DNA of 47,142 bases from an uncultured Mycobacterium sp. (GCA_900078375.1 FLQS01000043.1:1-47142), one strand, 5' to 3'. Shown: positions 8,255 to 18,116, counted from the stretch's first letter. Made by a program: numbers and translations. Notes: generated by a model from the letters alone, not told the origin.

Positions 8255-9108
8255 GCGCCAGCATGGTGTTGCGACAGAGATTTCCCCGTACCGCTCGCTC
8301 TCTGAGCGGGTGGAAGGCCAGCTGGAAAGAGCTCGGCGATCAGGCCCGTTTCTACGGTCAGTCGATCGGCTCGATCGGGCAGGCGGTGAGCATCTACCGG
8401 GCCGAATTGCTGCGGCAGATCGCCTCAATCGGCCTAGGCGCGGGATCCTTGGCGGTGGTCGGCGGCACCGTCGCAGTCGTCGCCTTCCTCAACTTGTCGA
8501 CCAGCGGCGCTTTGGCAAGTCAGGCCTACAACCAGATGTCTCAGGTTGGCGTGGAAGCGTTGGCGGGCTTTACCTCGGCCTTCGTCAACGTTCGGTTGGT
8601 CACGCCGGCCAGCTCGGCTTTCGCGTTCGCCGCGACGATCGGTGCCGGTACCACCGCACAGCTGGGCGCAATGAAAATCAACGAGGAGGTCGACGCGCTC
8701 GCGGTGATGGGCATCCGTCCGGTCGCCTACCTGGCGTCCACCCGTGTCATTGCCGGGATGATTGTGGTAGTTCCCTTGTATTGCGTGGCTTTGTTGATGT
8801 CCTTCTTCTCGGTGCGTGTCATCACTACGGCGTTTTACGGAGAAGGATCCGGAGTATTCGACCACTACTTCGACACCTTCTTCGATCCGCGGGCTGTGTT
8901 TTTCTCCTTCGGCGTCACGGTCGCCGCAGTGCTAGTGATCATGCTGATCCACACTTACTACGGACTCAACGCCACCGGCGGGCCCGCGGGCGTGGGTGAG
9001 GCGGTAGGGCGCGCCACCCGGACGTCACTGATCGCGTCGCAGATGGTGATTCTCTTCGTCACCTTGGCTCTGTACGGCCAAACCGGCAACTTCAACTACG
9101 CGGGCTGA
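8251..9108 (+). CDS. yrbEB: Mce permease YrbE-B (MlaE family)
   Basis: 285-aa second permease subunit of the Mce importer. It shows the same family marks as YrbE-A: KINEEVDALAVMGI matching the EExDA box, and near the C-terminus GPAGVGEAVGRATRTS. It has several hydrophobic segments, for example residues about 55-80 and 165-190. GTG 8251 overlaps the yrbE-A stop by 4 nt, and mceA begins 5 nt after its stop, so the genes are co-transcribed and coupled. Confidence 0.92.
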   Translation: MSASMVLRQRFPRTARSLSGWKASWKELGDQARFYGQSIGSIGQAVSIYRAELLRQIASIGLGAGSLAVVGGTVAVVAFLNLSTSGALASQAYNQMSQVGVEALAGFTSAFVNVRLVTPASSAFAFAATIGAGTTAQLGAMKINEEVDALAVMGIRPVAYLASTRVIAGMIVVVPLYCVALLMSFFSVRVITTAFYGEGSGVFDHYFDTFFDPRAVFFSFGVTVAAVLVIMLIHTYYGLNATGGPAGVGEAVGRATRTSLIASQMVILFVTLALYGQTGNFNYAG

Positions 9109-9113
9109 CGCGC

Positions 9114-10451
9114 ATGGCACACGGTATAGGCGCTCGTCGGATCCCCTCCGAGTGGTGGGCGGTGATCCTTGTCGTGGGCATCGTCGTTGCGGTGGCGGTG
9201 AGTCTGGCCATGTTCAACAGGACATTCACCTCGACCGTGCCCGTGACATTGACGGCGGACCGGTCGGGCCTGATCCTTGAGCCCAACTCCCGGGTGAAGA
9301 TGCGCGGCGTGCAGGTCGGCCGTGTCAGCTCAGTTAGCAGCGGAGAGTCAACGCGAATCCAGTTGGACATCGACCCATCACAGATCCAGTACATCCCGGC
9401 CAATGTCGAGGCGAGCATCCAGTCCATATCACTGTTTGGGGCGAAGTATGTCGAACTTGTCAATCCGCCCAACCCCAGCCCACAGCGGCTGTCCGCCGGC
9501 GCGGTGCTGAAATCGCAGAACGTCGCCACCGAGGTCAACACCGTGTTTCAAAACGTGGTGCAGCTGATCAAGGCGATCGACCCGTTCAAGCTCAACGCCG
9601 TGCTCAGCGCGCTCGCCGAGGGTGTGCGTGGACAGGGTGACAGGATCGGAGAGGCGATCACCGCGAGCAATCAGGTTCTGCTGGAGCTAAATCCACGTAC
9701 CGACACTGTGCGGGAGGACTTCCGCGCACTCAAAGGCTTCAGCGACACCTATAGCGCCGTGGCAAAGAACATCATCGACACGCTGGCCGCCGCCGCCGCC
9801 ACCAGCGCGACGGTCACGACGCACGCTCAGCAACTCGACGCGCTGCTGCTCAACGTCGTGGGGCTGGCGCGTAGCGGTGTCGACCTGCTTGGCCCCACCA
9901 AGGACAATTTGGTGAAGGCAGTCAACCTGCTCGAGCCCACGGCGAACTTGCTGATGAAATACAATCCCGAGCTCACCTGCTTGTTCGTCGGCGCCAAGAC
10001 CACCCTCGACACCGGCTATGCCGGCATGCTCGGCGGAAACGGCAAGTCGCTCATCATGGACGCTGAGTTGTTGCCGGGATACGACGCATACCGATATCCG
10101 GACAACCTGCCGATCGATGGCGCCAAAGGCGGGGAAGGCGGCAAGCCGGGATGCGGCTCGCTGCCCGACGTCGCGCAGAATTTCCCGGTCAGGCAGCTAA
10201 TCGCCAACACCGGCTTCGGTACGGGTTTGGATTGGCGGCCTAATCCCGGCATCGGTTTCCCCGGGTACGCTGACTACTTCCCCGTGACACGGGCGGTCCC
10301 CGAACCGCCGAGCATCCGTTACCCGGGAGGCCCGGCGCCCGGTCCCGTGCCCTACCCTGGCGCACCCCCCTACGGCGCACAGCAGTACGGCCCCGACGGC
10401 ACACCCCTTTATCCCGGGGTGCCGTCCCCACCGGGACCCACACCGCCGTGA
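9114..10451 (+). CDS. mceA: Mce family protein MceA
   Basis: 445-aa substrate-binding/tunnel subunit of the Mce importer. One N-terminal membrane anchor (residues about 15-40, AVILVVGIVVAVAVSLAMF) is followed by the MlaD/MCE domain with RVKMRGVQVGRVSSV. A long alpha-helical domain comes next, then a low-complexity Pro/Gly/Tyr-rich C-terminus. In known systems six Mce chains (A-F) form a hexameric tube across the periplasm. The substrate of this copy is unknown; the neighbouring oxygenase genes suggest it is the compound they degrade (inference). Confidence 0.9.
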   Translation: MAHGIGARRIPSEWWAVILVVGIVVAVAVSLAMFNRTFTSTVPVTLTADRSGLILEPNSRVKMRGVQVGRVSSVSSGESTRIQLDIDPSQIQYIPANVEASIQSISLFGAKYVELVNPPNPSPQRLSAGAVLKSQNVATEVNTVFQNVVQLIKAIDPFKLNAVLSALAEGVRGQGDRIGEAITASNQVLLELNPRTDTVREDFRALKGFSDTYSAVAKNIIDTLAAAAATSATVTTHAQQLDALLLNVVGLARSGVDLLGPTKDNLVKAVNLLEPTANLLMKYNPELTCLFVGAKTTLDTGYAGMLGGNGKSLIMDAELLPGYDAYRYPDNLPIDGAKGGEGGKPGCGSLPDVAQNFPVRQLIANTGFGTGLDWRPNPGIGFPGYADYFPVTRAVPEPPSIRYPGGPAPGPVPYPGAPPYGAQQYGPDGTPLYPGVPSPPGPTPP

Positions 10452-10508
10452 TCGACGGCCATACAGATCTTCGACATATGCCCGCTAACGCTGGAGGGGA
10501 GCATCGCC

Positions 10509-11537
10509 GTGACCAATAAGGTGTCAGCCGTGTTGTGGCGCCTCGGGATCTTCGTCGTCGTGTGCGCGCTCGGTGCATTCGCACTCGTCACCGTCTTTGC
10601 GCAGCTGCGCTTCGAGCCTGAGCAGACCTACAGCGCTGTTTTCACCAACGTCAGCGGACTGAAGAGCGAAGACTTCGTCCGCATCGCCGGTGTCGAGGTC
10701 GGCAAGGTCAAAAACCTCACCGTCCGAGATGATTCCACCGTGCAGGTCGAATTCGGGGCCGACGACTCGGTGGTACTCACCGACGGCAGCAGGGCCGTCA
10801 TCAGATACGACAACCTGATCGGGGACCGCTACCTGGCGATCGAGGAAGGTGCGGGTGGAACCAAAAAACTGCGGCCCGGCGACACCATCCCGTTGAACCG
10901 CACCGCCCCAGCACTGGATCTGGACGCCGTGATGGGGGGGTTCCGGCCCTTGTTCCGGGCGCTGGACCCCGCCCAAGTCAACACGCTCACCGGCCAACTC
11001 ATCGCAGCATTTCAGGGTCAAGGCGCCACAATCGGTTCCGTCCTGGCTCAGACCGCAGCGCTGACGAACACCCTGGCCGACCGGGACGAGCTGATCGGGC
11101 AGACAATCGTCAACTTGAACACCGTGCTCGGGTCGCTGGGCGAGCACAGCGAGCAGTTCGGAAAAGCCGTCGACTCGCTCTCGCAGCTCGTGCACGGGCT
11201 GCAAGCCCGCAAGCAGGACATCAGCAACGGGGTAGCTTACGCCAACGAGGCTGCCCGCTCGATCGCCGACCTGCTTGCACAAGCGCGACCACCGCTGCAG
11301 AAAGCGATCCGCGAGACCGACCGCACCGCGACCGCTGTGCTCGCAGATCGCGACTATTTCGACAACCTCCTCAATACACTGCCCGACGCGTACCGGGTGC
11401 TGCTGCGGCAAGGGATCTACGGCAACTACTTCACCTTCTACCTGTGCGATCTGCTGCTGAAAGTAAACGGAAAGGGTGGACAACCCGTGTACATCAAGCT
11501 GGCCGGGCAGGATAGTGGCAGGTGCACACCCCAATGA
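10509..11537 (+). CDS. mceB: Mce family protein MceB
   Basis: 342-aa Mce subunit with an N-terminal membrane anchor (about residues 10-32), an MCE domain (FVRIAGVEVGKVKNL) and a helical needle-like region. It lacks the Pro-rich tail of MceA, C and D. Start GTG 10509 follows GGAGGGGAGC, 57 nt after mceA. The C-terminus contains a Cys in YLCDLLLKVNGKGG and a final SGRCTPQ. The stop overlaps the preferred mceC start (ATGA). Confidence 0.9.
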   Translation: MTNKVSAVLWRLGIFVVVCALGAFALVTVFAQLRFEPEQTYSAVFTNVSGLKSEDFVRIAGVEVGKVKNLTVRDDSTVQVEFGADDSVVLTDGSRAVIRYDNLIGDRYLAIEEGAGGTKKLRPGDTIPLNRTAPALDLDAVMGGFRPLFRALDPAQVNTLTGQLIAAFQGQGATIGSVLAQTAALTNTLADRDELIGQTIVNLNTVLGSLGEHSEQFGKAVDSLSQLVHGLQARKQDISNGVAYANEAARSIADLLAQARPPLQKAIRETDRTATAVLADRDYFDNLLNTLPDAYRVLLRQGIYGNYFTFYLCDLLLKVNGKGGQPVYIKLAGQDSGRCTPQ

Positions 11538-12862
11538 AGCCCTTCGGTGAGCGCAACGTCATCGTCATCGGCGCCATCGGTGTCGCAGTCACCGGCACCC
11601 TCGTCGTGGGCGCGCTCAACTACAACAAGTTGCCGTTCGTCTCCTCGGGCAAAACGTATTCGGCGTACTTCGACGAGGCCGGCGGACTGACCACCGGCGC
11701 CCCGGTACGGGTATCGGGGGCTCCAGCCGGGCAAGTGCAGAGCATCACCCTCGACGGGCAGTGGGTGTTGGTCAAGTTCACGGTGGCCGAAGGCATCCGG
11801 TTGGGCGACCGCACCGAGGCATCCATCAAAACGATCAGTGTCCTCGGCAACAAAGTCGTCGACCTCACCACTCGCGGCAGCGGAACGCTCTCCGGGACCA
11901 TCCCCGTCGCGCGAACTACCTCACCATATCAATTGCCGGATGCCATCGGGGATCTCACGACCACCATCAGCGGACTTAACACCGACCAGCTGTCCACGGC
12001 ACTGACAGTGCTGTCCCAGACCCTCCAAAACACCCCCGATGACCTGCGGCTCGCCGTCGCCGGTGTCGCGCGCTTCTCGGAAACTCTGAACAAACGCGAC
12101 GCCCAGCTGCGCGACCTGCTCGCTAACGCGGGCAAGGCGACCACCGTCCTGGGTGAACGCACCAACGACATCGTGCGCCTGATCTCCGACACCAACGCGT
12201 TGTTGGCGCAATTGCGTTCCCAGAGCGCTGCGCTGGACGAGATCTCGACGAACATCTCTCAGCTCAGCCGCCAGATCGCCGGGTTCATCGCGGAGAACAA
12301 GACGACGCTTCGACCCGCACTCGACAAGCTCAACGGGGTTCTCGCAATCCTCGACAACCGAAAGGTTCAGATCCAACAGTCCATCAAAGGGCTGGCGGCC
12401 TACGCGATGCAGTTCGGCGAGACCATCGCAGCCGGCCCCTTCTTCAACGCATACCTCGCCAACCTCATACCCGGACAGTTCATTCAACCGTTCGTCGATG
12501 CGGCATTCTCCGATCTCGGGTTGGACCCCAACGTGCTCCTACCCTCCCAGCGCACCGACCCCCAAGTGGGCCAGCCCGGCACCCCGGCACTACCCATTCC
12601 GTACCCGCGGACCGGTCAGGGCGGTAACCCCAAACTGACTCTGCCCGATGCGATCACCGGAAACCCGGGGGATCCCCGGTACCCCTACCGTCAGCCGGAA
12701 CCGGCCTCGTCGCCCGGTGGGCCTCCGCCAGGCCCGCCGGCACCGCCGCCACCTGATCAGCACGCCTCACAGCCGCCGACCCCAAGCCCGGTCTTCGTGC
12801 CGGCTCCCGACGAAGTCGCGCCCGGAGCGGCGGATTCCGCGAACCCCCAAGGCAGACCATGA
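11534..12862 (+). CDS. mceC: Mce family protein MceC
   Basis: About 442-aa Mce subunit with an N-terminal anchor (VIVIGAIGVAVTGTLVVGAL), an MCE domain (VRVSGAPAGQVQSI), a long helical region and a Pro-rich C-terminus. The frame is open from GTG 11522, but ATG 11534 overlaps the mceB stop as ATGA and has AGGTG about 9 nt upstream, so it is preferred. It ends overlapping mceD by 4 nt. It is one of six non-identical chains of the predicted hexameric tunnel. Confidence 0.9.
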   Translation: MKPFGERNVIVIGAIGVAVTGTLVVGALNYNKLPFVSSGKTYSAYFDEAGGLTTGAPVRVSGAPAGQVQSITLDGQWVLVKFTVAEGIRLGDRTEASIKTISVLGNKVVDLTTRGSGTLSGTIPVARTTSPYQLPDAIGDLTTTISGLNTDQLSTALTVLSQTLQNTPDDLRLAVAGVARFSETLNKRDAQLRDLLANAGKATTVLGERTNDIVRLISDTNALLAQLRSQSAALDEISTNISQLSRQIAGFIAENKTTLRPALDKLNGVLAILDNRKVQIQQSIKGLAAYAMQFGETIAAGPFFNAYLANLIPGQFIQPFVDAAFSDLGLDPNVLLPSQRTDPQVGQPGTPALPIPYPRTGQGGNPKLTLPDAITGNPGDPRYPYRQPEPASSPGGPPPGPPAPPPPDQHASQPPTPSPVFVPAPDEVAPGAADSANPQGRP

Positions 12863-14208
12863 TGAACTCTCGGACCAAACTCGGGTTGGCAGTCATTCTG
12901 GTGAGCCTCATCGTGGGCGGGTCGATTGCGGTGGCGCACGCGGGGCACGAGGTCGACCGCGTTCACGTTGTGGCGTACTTCGACAACAGCAACGGGGTGT
13001 TCGTCGGCGATGACGTCCGCATTAAAGGCGTTCGCGTAGGCGGGATCGACAAGATCGAACCGCAACCCACACAAGTCAAGATTGACTTTTGGTTCGACGC
13101 CAGATACAAGGTGCCCGCCAATGCCAAAGCCGTGATCCTGTCACCGACATTGGTGACCGCCCGCGCCATTCAATTGACCCCCGGCTACACCGGAGGCCAA
13201 ACGCTGCAGGACAACGCCACCATTCCCAGGGAACGCACCGCCGTTCCGGTCGAGTTCGACGCATTCCGTCAACAACTCGAGCGGCTGACGACACTGCTGC
13301 AGCCCACCGAGCCCGGCGGGGTGAGCACGTTGGGTGCCCTGGTCAACACCGCCGCCAACAACTTGCGCGGCCAAGGCCCTGCAATCCGCGACGCGATCAT
13401 CCGGTTGTCCCAGTCAGTGTCCGCACTCGCCGATCACAGCCCCGACATCTTCAACAGCGTCAAAAACCTGGCGACACTCGTCTCGGCTCTGCAGGACAGT
13501 ACAGTGTTGATACGTCAGCTGAACCAGAACCTCGCGTCGGTCACCGGGGTGCTGACCAACAACCCCACCGAGGTCGGGGACGCGGTGAAGAACCTCAATG
13601 ACGTGGTCGGCGACCTGACGGCCTTCGTCGCCGCGAACCGCGAATCGCTGGGTACCACGTCGGACAAATTGACGTCAGTCTCTGAGGCGCTGACGGGCAG
13701 CATCGACGACATTCAACAGCTGCTGCACATCGCGCCGACGACGCTGGCCAACGCCGCAAACCTCTACAAGCCCGCCCAGGGCACGCTGACCGGAGCTCTC
13801 AACGTCGGCAATTTTTCGGATCCGATCACCTTTCTCTGCGGCGCCGTGCAGGCTGCCTCGCGACTGAACAACGAACAATCAGCGAAACTATGTGTGCAGT
13901 ATTTGGCGCCGATCATTAAGAACCGCCAGTACAACTTTCCCCCGCTCGGTCTCAACCCCTTCGTCCAGGCCAGCGCCCGGCCAAATGAAGTCACCTACAG
14001 CGAGGATTGGATGCGCCCGGACTACATTCCGCCGCAGCCGACGTCACCACCCGCCAAAACTGTGGCCGACCCGAATGCGCCGCCGTCGCTCGCAGGGGCG
14101 GCGCTGCCAGCCGAAGCCCCGGCGCCGGTGCCCGGCCCGTCGGCCCAGCAGACCGATCCGGGTGCCGGGCTACCCGGCATGATGGTTCCACCCGGGGGGG
14201 GCTCATGA
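12859..14208 (+). CDS. mceD: Mce family protein MceD
   Basis: 449-aa Mce subunit. The N-terminal hydrophobic anchor is LGLAVILVSLIVGGSIAVAHA. The MCE domain has VRIKGVRVGGIDKI, then a helical section and a C-terminal tail rich in Pro, Ala and Gly. ATG 12859 overlaps the mceC stop and the gene ends overlapping mceE by 4 nt, so translation is coupled through the set. A second ATG at 12862 is an equally possible start. Confidence 0.9.
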   Translation: MMNSRTKLGLAVILVSLIVGGSIAVAHAGHEVDRVHVVAYFDNSNGVFVGDDVRIKGVRVGGIDKIEPQPTQVKIDFWFDARYKVPANAKAVILSPTLVTARAIQLTPGYTGGQTLQDNATIPRERTAVPVEFDAFRQQLERLTTLLQPTEPGGVSTLGALVNTAANNLRGQGPAIRDAIIRLSQSVSALADHSPDIFNSVKNLATLVSALQDSTVLIRQLNQNLASVTGVLTNNPTEVGDAVKNLNDVVGDLTAFVAANRESLGTTSDKLTSVSEALTGSIDDIQQLLHIAPTTLANAANLYKPAQGTLTGALNVGNFSDPITFLCGAVQAASRLNNEQSAKLCVQYLAPIIKNRQYNFPPLGLNPFVQASARPNEVTYSEDWMRPDYIPPQPTSPPAKTVADPNAPPSLAGAALPAEAPAPVPGPSAQQTDPGAGLPGMMVPPGGGS

Positions 14209-15344
14209 CGAAGGAGCGCTACGCCCGCGCCGTTGCGGTGGTGGTGATCTCGCTGACGATCGCCGCACTGTCGGGATGCGGTTTTCGCGGCCTGAACTCC
14301 TTTCGGCTGCCGGGGACGCAAGGCCACGGGCAGGGCTCCTACACGATCCAGGCCGAAATGCCCGATGTCGAAAACCTTCAACCCAACTCGCGTGTCCGGG
14401 TGGGCGACGTCAATGTGGGCACTGTCACGAAGATCGAGCGTCGAGGATGGCATGCGCTGCTCACACTTACACTCAATGGCGATGTGAAGCTTCCCGCCAA
14501 CTCGACGGTGTCGCTGGGGCAAACCAGCCTGCTGGGCTCGCTGCACATCGAGTTGGCACCCACCACCGATGTGCCCCCGGTGGGAAAGCTTCGGGCCGGT
14601 TCGCTGATCCCTCTGACTTCAGCTGGGGCCTACCCGTCCACTGAACAGACCCTGGCGTCGGTATCCCTCCTGCTCAACGGCGGCGGAGTGGGGCAAGTGC
14701 AGGACATCACTACAGCACTCACCACGGCGTTCGCAGGCCGCGAAGAGGACGTCCGCAGCCTGCTCACACAGCTGGACACCTTCACCGCCAATGTCAACAG
14801 TCAGATCGGCGACATCATCGCGGCCACCGACAGTCTCAACAATCTAGTCGCCCAGTTCGCGGCACAAAAGCCCGTCATCGACAGGGCGCTTGAGACGATT
14901 CCCGACGCGCTGGCGGTCATCAACGCCGAACGCGACCAGCTCATAGCGGCGATAGACCAGCTCGGCCAATTCAGTGCGCTGGCCGCCGACTCAATCAAAC
15001 AGTCCCAAGCGTCGGTGATCCAGATCCTGAACGACCTAGGACCGGTACTGGAATCACTCGCCAACGCCGGGCCCGCCCTGACCCGTTCGCTGAACCTGTT
15101 CACCACGATTCCGTTCGTCAAGGACAACCTGACCAAATGGTGGCGCGGTGACTACGCCAACATCACCACCATCGTGGACCTGACATTGAGTCGCATCGAC
15201 GCAGCGCTGTTCACCGGCACCCGGTTCGAGGGCAATCTCACCGAACTGGAACTGCAGTGGGGACGCACGATCGGGCAGTTGCCCAGCCCCTACACCGCGC
15301 GCAACCCGCTCATTGCTCCCTACCGGTTGGACCAAGGACCGTAA
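14205..15344 (+). CDS. mceE: Mce family lipoprotein MceE (LprK-like)
   Basis: 379-aa lipoprotein subunit. The signal peptide ends in the lipobox L-S-G-C with Cys25 as the acylated residue, as in LprK/MceE proteins. The MCE domain has SRVRVGDVNVGTVTKI, and helical repeats follow. The frame runs open upstream from 14007 inside mceD, but ATG 14205 overlaps the mceD stop (ATGA) and directly precedes the signal peptide. It is predicted to be anchored by lipid on the outer face of the membrane as part of the Mce tube. Confidence 0.92.
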   Translation: MTKERYARAVAVVVISLTIAALSGCGFRGLNSFRLPGTQGHGQGSYTIQAEMPDVENLQPNSRVRVGDVNVGTVTKIERRGWHALLTLTLNGDVKLPANSTVSLGQTSLLGSLHIELAPTTDVPPVGKLRAGSLIPLTSAGAYPSTEQTLASVSLLLNGGGVGQVQDITTALTTAFAGREEDVRSLLTQLDTFTANVNSQIGDIIAATDSLNNLVAQFAAQKPVIDRALETIPDALAVINAERDQLIAAIDQLGQFSALAADSIKQSQASVIQILNDLGPVLESLANAGPALTRSLNLFTTIPFVKDNLTKWWRGDYANITTIVDLTLSRIDAALFTGTRFEGNLTELELQWGRTIGQLPSPYTARNPLIAPYRLDQGP

Positions 15345-16792
15345 TGTACCTGAGTAAACGAGTTCGGCTGCAGCTGGCCGCCTTCGGAATGGTGACGCTC
15401 TTGGCCGGTGGAAGCATGGCCTTCTACTACCTCCGGCTTCCGAGCCTGCTCTTCGGTATCGGCCGCTACCAGGTCATCATGAAGCTGCCGGACGCAGCGA
15501 GCCTGTATGACAACGCTAACGTCACTTACCGGGGCACTACCGTCGGTCGGGTCACAGACGTCCGCCTGAGTGACAAGGGAGTCGACGCCGTACTGTCGCT
15601 GCAGTCGGACATCAAGATCCCGGCCAACCTCGACGCCCAGGTGCACAGCCAGACCGCGGTCGGGGAGTTGTTCGTCGAACTCCTGCCGCGAAGCGGCGAC
15701 GGTGCGCCGCTAAAAAACGGCGACGTGATACCGGCTGACCGTACTTCGGTGCCCCCCGACATCAACGCACTACTACGGGCTGTCAACACCGGAGTCCAAG
15801 CGATCCCGCGTGAGAACCTCACAACGGTGATCGACGAGTCCTACACGGCGTTCGGCGGCCTAGGCCCCGAGCTTTCGCGTCTGACACGGGGGGCCACCAC
15901 GTTGGCCATCGATGCGCGCAAAAACCTGCCTGCACTGACCACCCTCATCGATGAGGCCAAACCCGTCTTGGACACCCAGACCGACACCTCGGATTCCATC
16001 AAGAGCTGGGCGGCCAACCTCGCTCAAATCACCAATCAGCTGCAGCTCCAGGATCAATCGGTGCAAGGCTTACTTGTCAACGGCCCCCCCGCCACAGACC
16101 AGGTACGTCAGCTGTTCGACCGGGTACAGCCGACCCTGCCCATTCTGCTGACCAATCTGGTCAGCCTCGGACAAGTGGCGCTGACCTATCAACCCAACCT
16201 CGAGCAGATCCTCGCCCTGTATCCGATCGAGATCGCCGGGCTCCAGGGTGCCGCCCTGGCCAACCGAAACACCAAACAGGCCTACAAGGGCCTGTTCCTG
16301 TCCTTCAACCTGAACCTCAACGTGCCCCCGCCATGCAGAACCGGATACCTACCTGCCAATCAGCAACGCCCACCGTCTGAGCTGGATTACCCACCGATGC
16401 CGGCCGGCGACTTGTACTGCCGAATACCACAGGACTCAGGCCTCACGAACGTTCGCGGCGCCCGCAACCTGCCCTGTGAAACACGGCCGGGAAAGCGCGC
16501 GCCGACCGTGAAGATGTGCGAAAGCGACGAAAATTACGTACCGCTGAACGACGGCACCAACTGGAAAGGCGATCCGAACGCGACGCTGTCCGGTCAGCCG
16601 GTTCCGCAGCTGCCGCCGCCAGCCCCCGCAACGGCAATCGCCCCGATTGCGGTCGCCGAATACGACCCGAGCACCGGCAGCTACATCGGACCTGACGGCA
16701 AACAGTACAGGCAAGCGGATTTGGGCCGGAACGCCGGCGGACAGCACACCTGGCAGGACATGCTGCTTCCGCCGAAGGACGGTGAACCGTGA
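15344..16792 (+). CDS. mceF: Mce family protein MceF
   Basis: 482-aa last Mce subunit, with an N-terminal anchor (LAAFGMVTLLAGGSMAFYYL), an MCE domain (VTYRGTTVGRVTDV) and a helical region. A long C-terminal domain contains several Cys (around PPPCRTGYLPAN, LYCRIPQ, LPCETRP and KMCES), typical of MceF. ATG 15344 shares one base with the mceE stop (TAATG). The frame is open upstream to 15257 but that part lies within mceE. The gene overlaps the first Mce-associated gene by 4 nt. Confidence 0.9.
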   Translation: MYLSKRVRLQLAAFGMVTLLAGGSMAFYYLRLPSLLFGIGRYQVIMKLPDAASLYDNANVTYRGTTVGRVTDVRLSDKGVDAVLSLQSDIKIPANLDAQVHSQTAVGELFVELLPRSGDGAPLKNGDVIPADRTSVPPDINALLRAVNTGVQAIPRENLTTVIDESYTAFGGLGPELSRLTRGATTLAIDARKNLPALTTLIDEAKPVLDTQTDTSDSIKSWAANLAQITNQLQLQDQSVQGLLVNGPPATDQVRQLFDRVQPTLPILLTNLVSLGQVALTYQPNLEQILALYPIEIAGLQGAALANRNTKQAYKGLFLSFNLNLNVPPPCRTGYLPANQQRPPSELDYPPMPAGDLYCRIPQDSGLTNVRGARNLPCETRPGKRAPTVKMCESDENYVPLNDGTNWKGDPNATLSGQPVPQLPPPAPATAIAPIAVAEYDPSTGSYIGPDGKQYRQADLGRNAGGQHTWQDMLLPPKDGEP

Positions 16793-17460
16793 CCACTCAC
16801 ACCGCCGGCAACATTGAAGAACCCGCCCGCGACGATCCCAAACCGTCCTCGACTGCCACTGATGACAGCTTCGATGTCGCCCCCGACAGTGCAGCTGATG
16901 GTACCGACGGCGACGACCCGCCGGAAAGCCTCACCGACGAACAGCAGAGGGTCACCACGCGCGCCTGGCGAACCCCATTGCCGCCGCAGCGACTGGCGCT
17001 CATGATGGGGTTGGTAGCGGTCGTGACGATGGCCGCACTGACCGGATGGCTGGGCTACCGGGCCCACCAAGCGCACCAGGCCTCCGAACAGCGCGCGCTG
17101 TTCGTACAGATCGGACGTCAAGGCGCGCTGAATCTAACCACGATCGACTGGCAGCACGCCGACGCAGATGTGAAGCGCATTCTCGACTCGGCCACCGGCA
17201 CGTTCTACGACGAGTTTTCCCAGCGGTCACAACCGTTCATCGACGTGGTCAACAAGGTGAAGTCGAAATCGGTGGGCACCATTACCGAGGCCGGTTTGGA
17301 GTCGCAGTCCCACGACACCGCCCAGGTGCTGGTCGCGGTCAGCGTGAAGACCTCTGTCGGCGATGGGCCAGAACAGGAGCCCCGAGCATGGCGAATGCGC
17401 GTCACGGTGCAGAAGGTCGGCAGCGAGGCGAAGGTCGCCGACGTGGAGTTCGTAGCATGA
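16789..17460 (+). CDS. Mce-associated membrane protein (Mam) 1
   Basis: 223-aa protein. An acidic, disordered N-terminus (about 65 residues) is followed by one transmembrane helix (LMMGLVAVVTMAALTGWLGY). A periplasmic NTF2-like domain with Asp/Tyr-rich motifs (LDSATGTFYDEF) follows. Proteins like this follow mceF in most actinobacterial mce operons and stabilise the transporter. GTG 16789 overlaps mceF (GTGA) and the stop overlaps the second Mam gene (ATGA). Confidence 0.88.
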   Translation: MTTHTAGNIEEPARDDPKPSSTATDDSFDVAPDSAADGTDGDDPPESLTDEQQRVTTRAWRTPLPPQRLALMMGLVAVVTMAALTGWLGYRAHQAHQASEQRALFVQIGRQGALNLTTIDWQHADADVKRILDSATGTFYDEFSQRSQPFIDVVNKVKSKSVGTITEAGLESQSHDTAQVLVAVSVKTSVGDGPEQEPRAWRMRVTVQKVGSEAKVADVEFVA

Positions 17461-18116
17461 CGAATTCACATCTGAAAGTCGAGCCCGATGATGCCGACGC
17501 AGCCCCGTCCGCCGGAGCCGACGACCAACAGCCCTCGCTGCACGAACCCGCGACGAGCGCGTCGGGATGCGAGGCCGACGTTGCCGAAGAATGTGGGGAG
17601 CACGACGGTGGCGCCGCGACAGGCAAGCATCACAGCACGATGGTGCGCGTGCTCAAATTCTGGGTCTTGCCGTCTATCACCCTGCTGTTGGCGCTCGGGG
17701 CGGCCTACCTCAAGTACCAGGAAGCGACCGCCGGTGACGCGGACCGCGCTCGGGTGGAAACAGTTCAGGTGGCCACCGAAGCGACGGTCGCGATGCTGTC
17801 CTACACACCTGACACGGCAGCCGAGAAGCTGAAGGCTGCGCGCACTCGACTGACTGGACCGTTTCGCGATTCATACACATCACTGACCGAGGATGTCGTG
17901 ATCCCCGGGGCGCAGCAGAAACGAATCGCGACCACCGCCAGGGTGTCAGCCGCCGCCTCCGTCTCCGCGAGTGAGAATCGTGCTGTCGTCATGCTGTTCG
18001 TCGACCAAACCGCCACAGTGGGCAATGACGCGCCGACAGACACTAACTCCGTCGTCCAGGTGACCCTCGACAAGGTCGGAAACCGCTGGCTGATATCGGG
18101 TTTCGAGCCGAAATGA
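17457..18116 (+). CDS. Mce-associated membrane protein (Mam) 2
   Basis: 219-aa protein with the same plan as its neighbour: an acidic N-terminus of about 60 residues, one membrane helix (VLPSITLLLALGAAYLKY) and an extracytoplasmic domain with LTGPFRDSYTSL and a C-terminal NRWLISGFEPK. The frame is open from 17046 but ATG 17457, overlapping the previous stop, is the natural start. It closes the mce operon; the next gene starts 67 nt downstream with its own ribosome site. Confidence 0.88.
   Translation: MTNSHLKVEPDDADAAPSAGADDQQPSLHEPATSASGCEADVAEECGEHDGGAATGKHHSTMVRVLKFWVLPSITLLLALGAAYLKYQEATAGDADRARVETVQVATEATVAMLSYTPDTAAEKLKAARTRLTGPFRDSYTSLTEDVVIPGAQQKRIATTARVSAAASVSASENRAVVMLFVDQTATVGNDAPTDTNSVVQVTLDKVGNRWLISGFEPK

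Noticed and set aside
10524..11534. 336-aa minus-strand open frame opposite mceB
   Set aside because: It mirrors mceB almost exactly, has no motif or ribosome site, and mceB is clearly real.
12700..12860. Pro-rich repetitive DNA at the end of mceC
   Set aside because: Considered as a tandem repeat, but it is ordinary low-complexity coding sequence of Mce C-terminal tails.
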